A program made the position numbers and the translations under genes. Below are positions 10,531-21,825 of a stretch of DNA of 64,000 nt, in pieces. A model generated the notes under the pieces. That model was not told the origin of the DNA. It did no database searches and worked only from the letters and a program-made list of their open reading frames with translations. Positions within the stretch are counted from its first letter, which is position 1. Every line of letters starts with the position of its first letter. The DNA is taken from contig CM073889.1 in assembly GCA_037176705.1 (NCBI GenBank), positions 58,211,596 through 58,275,595 of the forward strand, read 5' to 3'. Source of the stretch: Molossus alvarezi (Eukaryota; Chordata; Mammalia; Chiroptera; Molossidae).

Positions 10531-11870
10531 CAGGAGCTTTCTTGGTCAATATGGCACCATAGGGAAATGTGGTACTCATAACCTCTCACAACCACATTAA
10601 AATTGCAACTAACTACAGAACAACCATGACTCCAAAATGCCTGAAATCTAGCTGAACAGAAATCCTACAACTAAGGATATAAAGAAAAATACACATCCAG
10701 AGTGGTAGAAGGAATAAAGATATGGAACTGGACGGTCCTAGCCCCACACCAGAATCCCCAACCCAAGGTTCTAGCACCAGGAAGAGAAGTCAACTTAAAT
10801 TCTGTCTGTGAAAACCAGTAAAGATTGTGGTTTAGTGAGATGAAGGGCCCATGCATGGATTTACTCGGACTCACTCTGAGCTCTAGTGCTGGGGCAACAG
10901 CTTGAAAGGTACCAGGGAGATATGGAGAAAAAATGAATGGTTTGGCATCTGGGCTAGGGGGGAAAAGCAGCTTTCTCCCAGACAAAAGTATTGACAGAGG
11001 CCATTGTTCCTTTGCTGAACCCTCCCCACCACAGAGCCAGCAGCGGAGTGCCATATCTGAGTCATCATCAACCTAGCTGACGCTGGTCCCTCCTGCCCTG
11101 ATGATTCCTTTAGACCTCATCCCACCCAAGCCCTTTCCAGTTTCCATACAAACAACATGTCTTGGTTCATGCTGCTCACTTTCCTAAAAACTCTCAGACA
11201 AGCAGCATCTGCCCCAGAGCATACCCTGTACTTACTGCAAAGTTTCCCCAGGCCTGGCACTAGTGGCAGCTGGCTTTAGTTCACAGCTTGGCCTCTTCTG
11301 GGCTCCTCCAAGCCCAGCACAAATAGCAGCCATCTGCAGATCACTTTGTATCTCATGCCAGGTGGCCCTAGGCAGGGCACAGGCAGCAGCTGACTTTGGC
11401 CTAAACCTCCCAAGAGGCCTCAAAATCAGCACACCCAGGTAACAGCTTTAGAACATGCTAGAGCACCACCCAACCGACTCCACAAGCAACACACTCAAGG
11501 GGTGAATGGCCAGTCCTCCTAGAAAATCAGCCTGAGGGTAAATCCTCCCCACTGATGTGACAACAAAAATCAAGGCTCCACTACAATAGGAGGGTACACA
11601 CAGCCCACATGGTGGGGAACACATCTGAAAGTTTAGGGACTGGAGAGGCTGCACTACTGGGCCCTACAGGACACCTACTACATAAGGCTACTCTACCACA
11701 TGCAGGAGATGTAGCAACTCTACTTAACACACAGAAACAAATACAGAGATGCAGCCACAATGAGGAGACAAAGAAACATGTTCCAAATGCAAAAACAGAA
11801 CAAAACTCCAAAATAAGAACTCAACAAAATGTAGACAAGCAATCTACCAGATGCAGAATTCAAAACACTG
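10531..11870 (+). promoter_or_regulatory. 5' UTR of old L1 copy D
   Basis: This is 1.3 kb of sequence upstream of ORF1 that differs from the monomer type and the short type. It begins TTGGTCAATATGGCACCATA near 10540, with an ATGGC core reminiscent of the YY1 site at L1 starts. No tandem structure is evident. Promoter function is inferred only from position. Confidence 0.5.
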
Positions 11871-11941
11871 ATTATAAGGATGTTCAATGAACCTATGGGC
11901 AGAGTCAATGAATTCAGAGAGAACGTCAACAAAGAGACAGG

Positions 11942-11974
<33 letters not shown>

Positions 11975-12353
11975 CCAACATAAAAAAGAATCAGTCAGAA
12001 ATGAAGAATACATTACAGTGAAATAGATGAAGCAGATGATCAAATTAGATATTTGGAAGATAAGGAAGCAGTAAACACCCAATAACAACAGCAAGAAAAG
12101 AAAAATCACCCTCTCCCCCCAAATGAGTATAATGTAAGGAGCCTCTGGGACAACTTCAAGCATTCATAGCATGGGGGTGGCCAGAAGGAGACAAGTGAGA
12201 GTAAGAATTGAAAACTTATTTGAAAATTTAACAGAAAAATTCTCTAACTTGGTGAAGGAAATAGACATACAATTCCAGGTTGCACAGAGTCCTAAACAAG
12301 ATAAACCCAGAGAGGCCCACACCAAGACACATCATAATTAAAATGCCAAAGGT

Positions 12354-13625
12354 GGAAGATGGCAGTGGGTAGAACCAGAAAAAGGGTGAGTATGTGAGAG
12401 AGTGTGAGTGGACGTGAAGGTGGACAACCAAACCTCAGCAGTGCAGAGCTGTGGAGCAGACAGTTTCTGTACTGTGGATGGGAACAGACGGCTACTGTGG
12501 TAAGTAGCCCTTTAGGGCACTTCTCCCTGTGCCACCAAGAGGTCTCACAATTTTGGAAGATTCCAGGTCATCCCTGGGAAAAGGCAGTGGGAGCAGCTAG
12601 GCCCAGCAACCTGAGCCCACAAGCACACCTGGCACCATCAGACCAGTGGACACTCTGTGTCACCACAGACAGGTGCACAGTAGTGGAGCTCCCAAGCTGC
12701 TGATCAAGGAAGCCACAAACAGCCCAGAGCCCAGCACCATCCCCCATAATAGCAGCCGAATCAGAGTCAAGATATGCCCCCAGCAACAGAGGCTGGGGAG
12801 CAGACATCCATCCCCAGGCAACAAAAGCACAGAGCAACAGCTCAGACACATCCCCAAAAACTACAGCAAAAGCTGAGCAGGAGTTGAGCCCCATGGGGCA
12901 GCAGCACTTCCCAGCCACAGCGGTGGGACCTGGAGCTCCACAGAGCCCTGTGTGATCCAGTAGCCCACAGGAGCAGTGGGAAGCCAGAGCTGAAGAGAGA
13001 CTGGTGCAATCCAGCTGCCCATCCTCGAAAACTGCAGGATGCAGGGGCACCAGAGAGGCCTGTGTGACCCAGCAGGGACTGTGCAATCCAGTTACCCATA
13101 GGACCTGCGTGGGACTGAAGCACCAGAGAGGCCTGTGTGACCCAGCAGGGACTGTGCAATCTAGTTACCCATAGGACCTGCAGGGTGCTGAAGCACCAGA
13201 GAGGACTGTGCAACCAAGCAGGGACTGTGCGATCTACTTACCCACAGGGCCTGTAGGGTGCTGAAGCACCAAAGAGGCCTGTGCGACCCAGCAGGGAATG
13301 TGTCATCCAGTTACCTGTGGGACATGTGGGGTGCTGAAGCACCAGAGAGGCCTGTGCAACGAAGCAGCCCATAACAACAGCATATAGTCGGGTCCCAAAA
13401 GGAAATGTGCAATCCAGTTAACAGTGGGATATGCAGGGTGCCCAGGAACCAGAAAAGCCTCTGCGACCCAGCTGCGAACAAGATAGGCATAGAGCATATG
13501 AAAATGGAGGCAGAGTGAATAGTACATACTCAGAAGATTACCCAGGACCAACTGGGAATTACAGCTAAAATATAAAAAAAAAAAAAAAATCCTCAGAAAA
13601 AAGCAACAGAAAAGCAGCAGGACAA
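12354..13625 (+). promoter_or_regulatory. Monomer-type L1 5' region
   Basis: It opens with the YY1-like AAGATGGCAGT (12356-12366), followed by a GTGAGAGAGTGTGAG segment. Near-perfect 73-bp monomers (GCACCAGAGAGG at 13047, 13120, 13193, 13266 and 13339) come next. The end, AAGCAACAGAAAAGCAGCAG near 13603, is the core shared with the short 5' UTR type. By analogy with mouse L1 monomers it could act as a reiterated promoter, but that is inference. Confidence 0.7.
12975..13480 (+). repeat. 73-bp tandem monomers in L1 5' region
   Basis: Five successive starts of GCACCAGAGAGG (one with a base change) are spaced exactly 73 bp, with degenerate units on both sides, so about six to seven units. Each contains GACCCAGCAGGGACTGTGCA and AGTTACCCATAGG-like motifs. 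The array is the reverse complement of the one at 5895-6335. Confidence 0.93.
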
Positions 13626-13737
13626 AAAAAGGCTACGGAAATATATTAACACCAAACCACCACTACAAGATATGCTAAAAGGACTGCTGTAATTAGTAAA
13701 ATAAATAGGAATAAAAATAGACTCACATTAAACAACA

Positions 13738-16700
13738 ATGGCAATAAATAAGTACATATCAACTATCACCTTAAATGTGAATGGTTTGAATGCTCCCATC
13801 AAAACACACAGAGTAGCTGATTGGATAAGAAAGCATGATTAACATATATGTGGTTTACAAGAGAACCACCTTACAATGAAAGACTCACATAGGTTGAAAG
13901 TTAAGGGTTGGAAAAAAAATCTTTCAAGCAAATGGGAAGCAAAAAAAAAAAAAAAAAAAAAGCTGAGGTAGCAATACTCATATCTGATAAAGTAGATTTC
14001 AAAATGAATGCCATAACTAAAGACAAAGTAGGCCACTACATAATATTGAAAGGATCTATCCAAAGGAAGATATAATCTTGGTAAACATATATGCACCCAA
14101 TATAGGAGCACCAAAATATATTAAAAATACTTTGGAGGACTTGAAAGGAGAATTCAACAGCAATACAATCATAGCAGAGGACTTCAATACAACGCTGACA
14201 TCACTGAATATATGTTCTAAACAAAAAATTAACAAGGAAACACAGACTCTAAATAAAGCGCTAGATCAAATAGATATAATACATATCTACAGAGAATTAC
14301 ACCCGAAAACTGCAGAATTCACATTCTTCTCAAGTGCACATGGGACATTCTCAAAGAAAGACCACATGTTAGAGCACAAACAAAGTCTCTACAAGTTCAA
14401 GGAGACTGAAATCATATCAGGCATGTTCTCAGATCACAATGGCATGAAATGAGAAATCAACCGCAACAAGAACTTGCTAAGACATTTGAAACAATGGAGG
14501 CTAAATAGTATGTTATTGAACAATGAATGGATTACCATGGATATAAAGGAAGAAATTAAAAATTGTCTGAAAAACAATGAAAATGAACACAAAACAACAC
14601 AAAATCTATGGGATGCAGCAAAACTAGTTCTGGGAGGGAAGTTCATAGCACTACAGGCCTACCTCAAGAAGCGAGAAAAATTTCTTATAGACTACCTAAA
14701 GTCACAACTTAAAGGACTAGAAAGAAAACAAAAAGAAAACCACAGAGCAAGTGAAAGGAAGAAAATAGTAATGATCAGAGCAGAAATAAATGGCATGGAG
14801 ACCAAAAAAAAAACAATTCCAAAGATTAATGAAACAAAGATCATGTTATTTGAAAAGATAAACAAGATTTATGGACTCTTAGCTAGACTCACCAAGAAAC
14901 AAAGAGAGAGAACCCAAATACACAAAATCAGAAATGAAGGAAGAGAAATAATAACTGACACCACAGAAATAAAAAGGATTGTGAGCAAATATTATGAACA
15001 ATCATACAGCAACAAATTCGAAAATCTAAGAAAAATGGACAAATTTCTAGAAACACATAGTCTCCCAAAACTGAACCGAGAAGAGATAGAAAACTTGAAC
15101 AGACTAATAACAACAAAAGAAATTGAAGATGTAATCAAGACTCTCCCAGCAAACAAAAACCAAGGTCCGGATGGCTTCACAGGGGAATTTTAACAAACAT
15201 TCAAAGAACTCATACCCATTCTCCTCAAACTATTTCAAAATATTCAAGAAGAAGGAACACTTCCAAACTCGTTTTATGAGGCTAGCATAATTCTAATCCC
15301 AAAACCAAAAAAAGACACTACAAAGAAAAAAAATGACACGCCAATATCCCTGATGAACATAGATGCCAAAATCCCAAGCAACATACTTGAAAATTGAATC
15401 TAGCAATACATCAAAAAAATTATTCACTATGACCAAGTGGGATTCATCTCAGGGATGCAAGGCTGGTATACTATTCACAAATCAATAATGCGATATATCA
15501 CATAAAAAATGAAGAATAAAAATCATATGATCATATCAATAGGCACTGAAAAGGCATTCGACAAAATCCAGCATCCATTTCTGATAAAAACACTCAGCAA
15601 TCTGAAAATAGAGAAATCATATCTTGACATAATAAAATCCATATATGAAAGACCTACAGCCAACATCATACTCAATGGGCAAAAAATTAAAATCATTTCC
15701 CTTAAGAACAGAAACAAGACAGGGATGCCCACTTTTGCCAATCTTATTTAATATAGTACTGGAAGTCTTTGCCACAGCAATCAGACAGAAAGAAAAAATA
15801 AAAGGGATCCTAATTGGAAAGGAGGAAGTGAAACTGTCATTATTCGCAGATGACATGATACTATACATAGAAAACCCCAAGGACTCCATCAAAAATTTAC
15901 TAGGCATAATCAATGAATTTGGAAAAGTAACTGGATACAAAATTAACATCAAAAAATCGATGGGCCCTGGCCAGTTTGGCTTAGCGGTTGGAGCGTCGGC
16001 CTGCGGTCCGGAAAGACCCAGGTTCGGTTCCCGCTAAGGGTACGTACTTCGGTTGCAGTTTGTCCCCGGCCCTGGTTGGTCGTGCGGGTGGCAGCCACTC
16101 GATGTGTCCCTTCACATCGATGTTTCTCTCTCTCTCTCCTTCCTTTCTCTCCCTCCCACTCTATCTGTACAAAAAATGGAAAATATCCTCGGGTGAGGAT
16201 AAAAAAAAATAAAAATTGATGGCATTCTTATGCACCAATATTGAAGTCACAGAAAGAAAAACTGAAAGAAACAATCCCATTTACCATCGTGGCAAAAAAT
16301 TAAGATACCTGAGAAAAAACTTAACCAAAGAAATAAAAAAAAAGATTCGCAGAAAGCTACAGGACATTGAAAAAAGAAATAGAGGAAGATATTAAAAGTG
16401 GAAGCACATACCTTGTTCATGGATTGAAAGAATTAGCATCATTAAAATGTCCATATTACCCAAAGCAATCTATAGATTCTATGCAATCCCCATCAAAATA
16501 CCAATGACATACATCACAAAACTAGAACCAATACTTCAAAAGTTATATGGAACCAAAGAAGACCTCAAAGAGCCACAGCAATCTTGAAAATTAGAACAAA
16601 GTTGGAGGGATCACATTACCAGATTTTGGGTTATACTACAAAGCCACTGTAATCAAAACAGCCTGGTACTGGCACAAGAACAGGCACATAGACCAGTGGA

Positions 16701-17816
16701 ACAGAACAGAGAACCCAGAAATGGACCCAAGGCAATATGCTCAATTAATATTTGACACAGGTGGCCAGAGCATACAGTGGAGTAAAGACAGCCTCTTTAA
16801 TAAATGGTGTTGGGAAAATTGGACAGCTACATGCAGAGAAATGAAAATAGACCATCAGCTTACACCCTACACAAGAATAAACAAAAAATGGATAGAAGAC
16901 TTAAATGTAACTCATGAATCCATGAAAATCCAAGAAGAAAATGTAGGCAACAATTTTTCAGATATCTTACGCAGGAGAATTTTCTCTGATATATCACCTA
17001 AGGCAACAGAAACAAAAGAGAAAATGAACACATGGGACTACATCAAACTAAAAAGCTTCTGCACAGCAAAGAGACAATCATCAAAATGGAAAGGTTACCC
17101 ACTGTATGGGAGAGCATAATTGCCAATGATATATCAGATAAAGAGTTAATTTCCAATATATATGGAGTGCTCATATAACTCAACAAAAGGAAGACAAAGA
17201 ACTCAATTTAAAAATGGGCAGAGGAACTAAATAGACACCTCTCCAAACAGGACATACAAATGACTAAGAGACATATGAAGAAATGCTCAACATCACTGAT
17301 CATCAGAAAGATGCAAATTAGAACAATGAGGTATCACCTCACACCTGTCAGACTGTCCACCATCAACAAATCATCAAACAACAAGTGTTGGCGAGGGTGT
17401 GGAGAAAAGGGAACTCTGGTATACAACTGGTGGGAATGCAGACTGGTGTAGCCACTGTGGAAAACACTATTATGTTACCTCAAAAAATTAAGAATTGAAC
17501 TACCATTTGACCAAGTGATCTTACTTCTAGGAATATGCCCTAAGAAGCCTGAAACGCCAATGAGAAAGAATATATGTACCCCCATGTTTGTAGCAGCACT
17601 ATTTACAATAGCTAAGATGTGGAAACAGCACAAATGTCCTTTAGTTGATAAATGACTAAAAAAGCTGTGGTACACATTGGAGAACTACACAGCTGTGAGA
17701 AAGATCTCTTATGCTTTGAGATGACATGGAGGGACCTGTAAAGTATTATCCTAAGTGAAACAAGTCAAACAGAGAAAGACAAGTATCATATCTTCTCACT
17801 TATTTGTGGAATATAA
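13738..17816 (+). pseudogene. L1 ORF2 remnant of the 12354 element
   Basis: The start codon is at 13738 (ATGGCAATAAATAAG) and the expected stop is near 17814. The endonuclease middle is open at 14078-14452 (VNIYAPNIGAPKYIK; catalytic region AEDFNTT, where GDFNT is usual; SDHNGMK at the end). RT runs through 14474-15193 to a stop after GFTGEF, and resumes at 15645-15963 with the active site [19 protein letters not shown] then interrupts it. A C-terminal piece is open at 16721-17119. Excluding the SINE it spans about 3.8 kb, the normal ORF2 length, but stops and frameshifts break it. Confidence 0.88.
15964..16210 (+). mobile_element. VES SINE, young hairpin-tail type
   Basis: This has a full tRNA head, the A and B boxes, a CT-rich stretch, an exact terminal hairpin TCCTCGGGTGAGGA (16186-16199) and an A tail. 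The target duplication is AAAAATCGATGG before 15964 and AAAAATTGATGG at 16211-16222 (one mismatch). It lies within L1 ORF2, just downstream of the RT active site. Confidence 0.93.
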
Positions 17817-18490
17817 TGAACATAACAGTCTGAGGAATGGAGTAGTCTCAGAGACGTGTAAGTGGGAAACAGACTGACAATCCCCAGAAGAGGAGTCGTG
17901 GGGGAGAGATAAACCACAAAACTTATATGCATGTATACATGAACAATGGACATGGACAACAAAGCTGGGGACATGGCAGGGAGGGATGGGAAGGGGGGTA
18001 TCATTCGGGGATAAAGGAAAAACATCTGTAACAAAAGTTAATTAATTAATAAAAAATAAAAATAAAATGCCAAAGGTAAAAGACAAAGAGAGAATCTTAA
18101 AAGCTGCAAGAATAAAGCTGTTACCTATAAATGAGCTCCCATAAGTCTATCAACTGATTTCTTAACAGAAACTTTGCAGGTCTGAAGGACTGGCATGAAA
18201 TATTCAAAGTGATAAAAAGCAGCAAACTATAACCAAGATTACTCTGCCCAGCAAAGTTATCATTTAGAATCAAAAAGAGATAAGAAGCTTCCCAGACAAG
18301 AAAAAGCTAAAGGAGTTTATCACCGCCAAACCTTTATTACAAGAAATATTAAAAGGTCCTCTATAATAAGAAGAAAAATGAGATAAAAAATATGAATAAC
18401 AAAATGGCAATAAATACACATCCATCAACAATCTCTTTAAATGCAAACAACTTAAATGCTCCAATCAAAACACATAAAACAAGACCATTA

Positions 18491-18631
18491 CATGCGGAGT
18501 GGGCAAAAGTAGGTTTAGCATTTTGAGTACGTGAAACACAGAGTTTATTCTTATATTATTATTTATTCTTGTATTATTTTTTATTCTTATATTATATATT
18601 TTCCATGTAAACCCACTTTTGCCTACCCCTG
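18491..18631. mobile_element. Mariner-type MITE
   Basis: A 141-bp AT-rich element has terminal inverted repeats: left GGAGTGGGCAAAAGTAGGTT and, reading in from the right, GGGGTAGGCAAAAGTGGGTT. TA dinucleotides flank it (18489-18490 and 18632-18633), as expected for Tc1/mariner targets. There is no transposase. The left end has about three extra bases relative to the right. The name rests on the terminal repeats and TA target. Confidence 0.8.
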
Positions 18632-18772
18632 TAAGCTATCTTCAAGAGACTCACTTTAGATTGAAAGACAGACACAGACTGAAAGTAAAGGGATAGTAAA
18701 AGGTATTTCATAAAAATGAAAACAAGCAAAAGCTGGGGTAGCAATACTGATACCAGACAAAATAGACTTTAA

Positions 18773-18987
18773 TGTTTTTTGTTTGTTTTTTCATTGACTT
18801 TTTAGAGTGAGAAGAGAAGAGGGAGAGAAACACTGATGTGAGAGAGAAACATCAATCAGCTGCCTCCTGCACACCCCCTACTAGAGATCAAGCCTGCAAC
18901 CCGTGCATGTGCCCTGACTGGGAATCAAACCAGGACCTCTCAGGCCATGGGTCGAAACTCAATCCACTGAGCCACACTAGCCAGGCA
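18773..18987 (-). mobile_element. VES SINE, older type
   Basis: A minus-strand tRNA-derived SINE whose head is at the right end (CCACTGAGCCACACTAGCCAG). It has a GA-rich stretch and a T-rich left end. ACAAAATAGACTTTAA flanks it at 18757-18772 and 18988-19003 (16 bp, perfect). It lacks the terminal hairpin of the young subfamily. Confidence 0.9.
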
Positions 18988-19629
18988 ACAAAATAGACTT
19001 TAAAACCAAGGCTATAACAAGAGATAAAGAAGGACAGCAATTCTATTTCTAGTATTTATCTGAAGAAACAAAAACACCAAATCAAAAACACATATACATC
19101 CATATATTCACTGCAGCATTATTTATATAATAGCCAAGATATGGAAGGAACAGAAGTGTCCATTAATATATGAATGGACAAAGAAGTATTGCATATATAC
19201 AATAGAATATGATTCAGCCATAAAAAATAATGAAATCTTGCCATCTGCAACAAAATGGATGCACCCAGAGGGTATTGGGCTGAGTGAAGTCAGGTAGAGA
19301 AAAACAAGTGCCTGATGATTTCATTTAACTCTAAAAAACAAAATAAACTAACATGCAGATCAGAAAGATTCATAGATACTGAGAACATTTTGAAGGTTGC
19401 CAGATGGGAAGGAGATTAGGGGGCTTGGTGAAAAAGGTGAAGGGATTTAGAAGTACAAATTCGTAGTTGCAGAAGAGTTACAGGGAACAGGATGACCTCC
19501 CACAGAGAATAGAGTCAATAATATTATAATAACTATGTATGAGGTTAGGTGGGTATTAAATTCTAAATGAGTACATTAAAGAATAGTCAACATCATTAGC
19601 CATTATGGACATTAGGGAAGTGCAATTTA

Positions 19630-19886
19630 TTTTTTTGTTTGTTTGTTTGTTTGTTTTTTATCCTCACCCGAGGACTTTAATATTTTGTTCAGATAGAGTA
19701 AGAGGGAGAGAGAGAGAGACAGAAACATTGACATGAAAGGGACACATCCAGTGGTTGCCACCCACACGACCCAACCAGGGCCGGGGACAAACTGCAACTG
19801 AGGTATGTGCCCTTAGCAGGAACTGAACCCGGGTCTCTCTGGGCCACAGGGCAATGCTCTAACTGCTGAGCCAAATCAGCCAGGGC
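19630..19886 (-). mobile_element. VES SINE, young hairpin-tail type
   Basis: The minus-strand copy begins at the left with a GTTT-rich tail. Then come the hairpin TCCTCACCCGAGGA (19661-19674), the body and the tRNA head, ending GCCAAATCAGCCAGGGC at the right. The 15-bp repeat GGGAAGTGCAATTTA at 19615-19629 and 19887-19901 is a perfect target duplication. Confidence 0.93.
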
Positions 19887-20608
19887 GGGAAGTGCAATTT
19901 AAAGCTGCAATAAGATACCAGTACATATCTATTAGAATAGTTAATTATTTTATATTTATATATAATAAGTATATTTTATATACTTATACTCTCATATTTT
20001 AAATACTTTAAATTATTTTAAATGTAGACAGTTCCAAGTGTGGCGAGGATATAGAGATACTGAATCACTCATACATTGCTGGTGAGAATGTAAAATGGTA
20101 CAGTCACTCTAGAAAACAGTTTGGCAGCATCTTATAAAGTTAAATATACACTTATCAAATGACCCAGCAATACCATTCCTGTGTATTTATTACATAAAAT
20201 TTTTTTATTACATAAAAAATTGTACATGCATTTACATAGATAGCCACTTTATTTGCAACTAAAAAAACTGGAAACAAGTCAAATGTCTTTCAAAGTGATG
20301 AAAAGGTAAGCAAGGTGGTATGGTATACCCATATAAATGAATACTATGCAACAATATAAAGGACTCAACTACTGATGCACACAATAATTTAGATGGATCT
20401 CAAGGACATTATACTAAATGAAATAAAAGCCAGTCTCACAAGGTGACATACTGTATGATTCCACTTACATAACATTCTCAAAATTACAAAATTATGCTCA
20501 CAGAGAAGACAAAAAAGGGACTGCTAGGTTAAGGATAAAGGAGAGGAGTTTCTTTAGGGTTGATGGAATAGTTCTGTATCCTTGATTGTGGTGGTGGTTA
20601 CATGAATA

Positions 20609-20641
20609 CACACACACACACGCATATACACACACACACAC
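20609..20641. repeat. (AC)n microsatellite
   Basis: Two ACACAC runs are separated by GCATAT, inside an ancient L1 3' UTR. Confidence 0.9.
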
Positions 20642-20769
20642 TTTGACAGAACTTTAACCAAAAATTAATAGTGATAAAAAGCAATGGTGAAAACTGATGA
20701 AAGCTGAATAAGGCCTATTAATGCATTGTAGCAGTGTCTATTTCCTGGTTGTGATCATTCTATTATGAC

Positions 20770-21253
20770 AGTGGATGGCAGACAGAATAATGGCCTGTCA
20801 AAGATGTCTACACCCTAATCTCTGGAAACTGGGAATTAGATGAGATTATCCTGGATTATCCAGTAGGCTCAATGTCACCACATGAGCCTTTAAAGGCACA
20901 GAACTTTTTCTAGCTGGTGGTAGAAAAAGAAATCATAGATTCAAAGCATGAGAAAAACTAGACACTTGCTGCTGGTTTGAAAAAAGAAGAGCCATATAGA
21001 AAGCATGGGAAGGAAATGGATTCTGCCAACAATCAGTATGAGTTTGGAAACCAATTCTTTCCCCAGAGCCTCCAATGAGAACTGCAGCCCTGGCTAACAA
21101 CTTGATTTTAGCCCAGTGAGAACTCTGAGCAGAAAATCCAGCCACATCATGACAGACTTCAGACCTAAAGAGCTAGAAGAGGGTCAATTCATGTTGTTTC
21201 AAGCCATAAAATGAGTGGTAATTTGTTACAACTGTAATAAAAAACTAATACAG
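20770..21253 (+). mobile_element. MaLR-type LTR (MLT1-like)
   Basis: A solitary old LTR. GAGATTATCCTGGATTATCC near 20842, GCAGCCCTGGCTAACAACTTGATTTTAGCCCAGTGAG near 21082-21120 and the ending TAATTTGTTACAACTGTAAT recall the mammalian MLT1 consensus. There is no internal retroviral coding sequence. Family assignment is from memory. Confidence 0.7.
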
Positions 21254-21255
21254 AG

Positions 21256-21455
21256 TAGTTTTCAACTGGATGATTCGGGGACATTTGGCAACATCCAGAG
21301 ACACTTTGCCACACCTGGGGGAGTGCCACCGGCATCTAATGGTTAGAGGCCAAGGATGCTGCTAAACATCATATAATCCAGAAGACAGCACCCCCACCCA
21401 GTAAAGAAGTAACCAACCCAAAATGTCAATAGAGCTGAGGTTGAGAGACCCTATA
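21256..21455 (+). mobile_element. MER5-like hAT DNA transposon fragment
   Basis: GGGGACATTTGGCAACATCC, CTGGGGGAGTGCCACCGGCATCTA and AAAATGTCAATAGAGCTGAGGTTGAGA follow the MER5A consensus, a non-autonomous hAT-Charlie element. It has no coding capacity and is probably shared widely among placental mammals. Confidence 0.75.
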
Positions 21456-21575
21456 CTGTGGTTAGGCAAGATGTCATCACTGGGGGAAGGGCACATGGGA
21501 ATCTCTACACTATTTTTGAAACTTCTATGTGAGTCTAAAACTGTTTCAAAATTTAATTTTTTATAAAACATCTAA
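21456..21575 (+). mobile_element. Ancient L1 3' tail
   Basis: CACTGGGGGAAGGGCACATGG and TTTTTGAAACTTCTATGTGAGTC resemble the 3' UTR end of old L1M families, ending in an AT-rich tail near 21568. It is short, so confidence is limited. Confidence 0.5.
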
Positions 21576-21580
21576 GCATA

Positions 21581-21809
21581 GTCCTGGCTGAGTGGCTCAG
21601 TCAGTTAGAGCATCATCCTGTACACCAAAAGGATGCAGCTTCTATTCCTGGTCAGGACACATCTAGATTGAGAATTGATTCGCAGTTGGGGCACATAGGG
21701 GAGGTCACCAATCAATGTTTCTCTCTCATATCAATGTCTCTCTCTCTCCCTCACCCCCCTTCTCTCTCTAAAAATCAATTTAGAAAAAAATACCATCACA
21801 CGAGTATAA
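21581..21809 (+). mobile_element. VES-type SINE, older
   Basis: A diverged tRNA head (CCTGGCTGAGTGGCTCAGTCAG), a CT-rich 3' part and the ending CTCTAAAAATCAATTTAGAAAAAAA without the hairpin. Imperfect 16-bp duplicates AAAACATCTAAGCATA (21565-21580) and AAAACATGTAAGTATA (21810-21825) flank it. Confidence 0.88.
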
Positions 21810-21825
21810 AAAACATGTAAGTATA

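Larger units (their letters stand above)
12354..18062 (+). mobile_element. LINE-1 insertion lacking the ORF1 body
   Basis: A 5.7-kb L1 starts at its true 5' end (YY1-like GGAAGATGGCAGTGGG) and ends in an A-rich tail (AATTAATAAAAAATAAAAAT). Order: 5' region with 73-bp monomers (12354 to about 13625), a direct junction into the last 100 bp of ORF1, then ORF2 (13738-17816) and the 3' UTR. ORF1 and the ORF1-proximal 5' UTR are deleted. A VES SINE splits ORF2 at 15964-16210. A perfect 15-bp target duplication flanks the whole. ORF2 has stops, so the element is dead. Confidence 0.9.
12339..18077. repeat. Target-site duplication of the L1 at 12354-18062
   Basis: The 15-bp sequence TAAAATGCCAAAGGT occurs at 12339-12353 and 18063-18077 and defines the ends of the younger L1 inserted in the ORF1 of copy D. 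Confidence 0.92.
11870..18383 (+). pseudogene. L1 ORF1 remnant of copy D, split in two
   Basis: ORF1 sequence occupies about 11870-12353. It includes a 27-base A run at 11948-11974 and the phrase GGCCCACACCAAGACACATC. It stops at the insertion of the younger L1 and resumes at 18064 with the duplicated TAAAATGCCAAAGGT. The C-terminal part continues to about 18383. Many stops are present in both parts. Confidence 0.75.
18404..19350 (+). pseudogene. L1 ORF2 remnant of copy D (internally deleted)
   Basis: The ORF2 start is at 18404 (ATGGCAATAAATACACATCC). Endonuclease sequence continues past a MITE (18491-18631) and a SINE (18773-18987) to about 19040. The sequence then skips RT altogether and resumes in the ORF2 C-terminal region (GCAGCATTATTTATATAATAGCC near 19111). 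No usable frame remains. Confidence 0.7.
10531..19562 (+). mobile_element. Old L1 copy D, split by a younger L1
   Basis: An old plus-strand L1 with its 5' UTR (about 10531-11870), ORF1 (11870-12353 then 18064-18383), the ORF2 start (18404), an endonuclease piece to about 19040 and then a jump to the 3' end (about 19050-19562). Most of ORF2 is absent through internal deletion. It hosts the 5.7-kb L1 at 12354-18062, a mariner-type MITE (18491-18631) and a VES SINE (18773-18987). It belongs to the same broad group as the HAL1-like element at 1217 (shared GGAGCCTCTGGGACAACTTC). The left boundary, inside an older L1, is approximate. Confidence 0.78.
19563..20690 (+). mobile_element. Ancient L1 3' fragment
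   Basis: Decayed L1 ORF2 C-terminal and 3' sequence: ACCCAGCAATACCATTCC near 20163, GATGGATCTCAAGGACATTATAC near 20392, and an old 3' UTR with an AC repeat. A SINE at 19630-19886 interrupts it. The sequence is divergent, consistent with an L1M-class element. Confidence 0.7.

Noticed and set aside
14474..15193. A 239-codon frame, possible host gene
   Set aside because: It is L1 ORF2 (endonuclease to RT linker) ended by a stop within the dead L1 at 12354-18062.
20770..21253. Intact endogenous retrovirus
   Set aside because: Only solitary old LTRs are present (also at 22775-23155 and 44672-45097), with no internal retroviral genes nearby.
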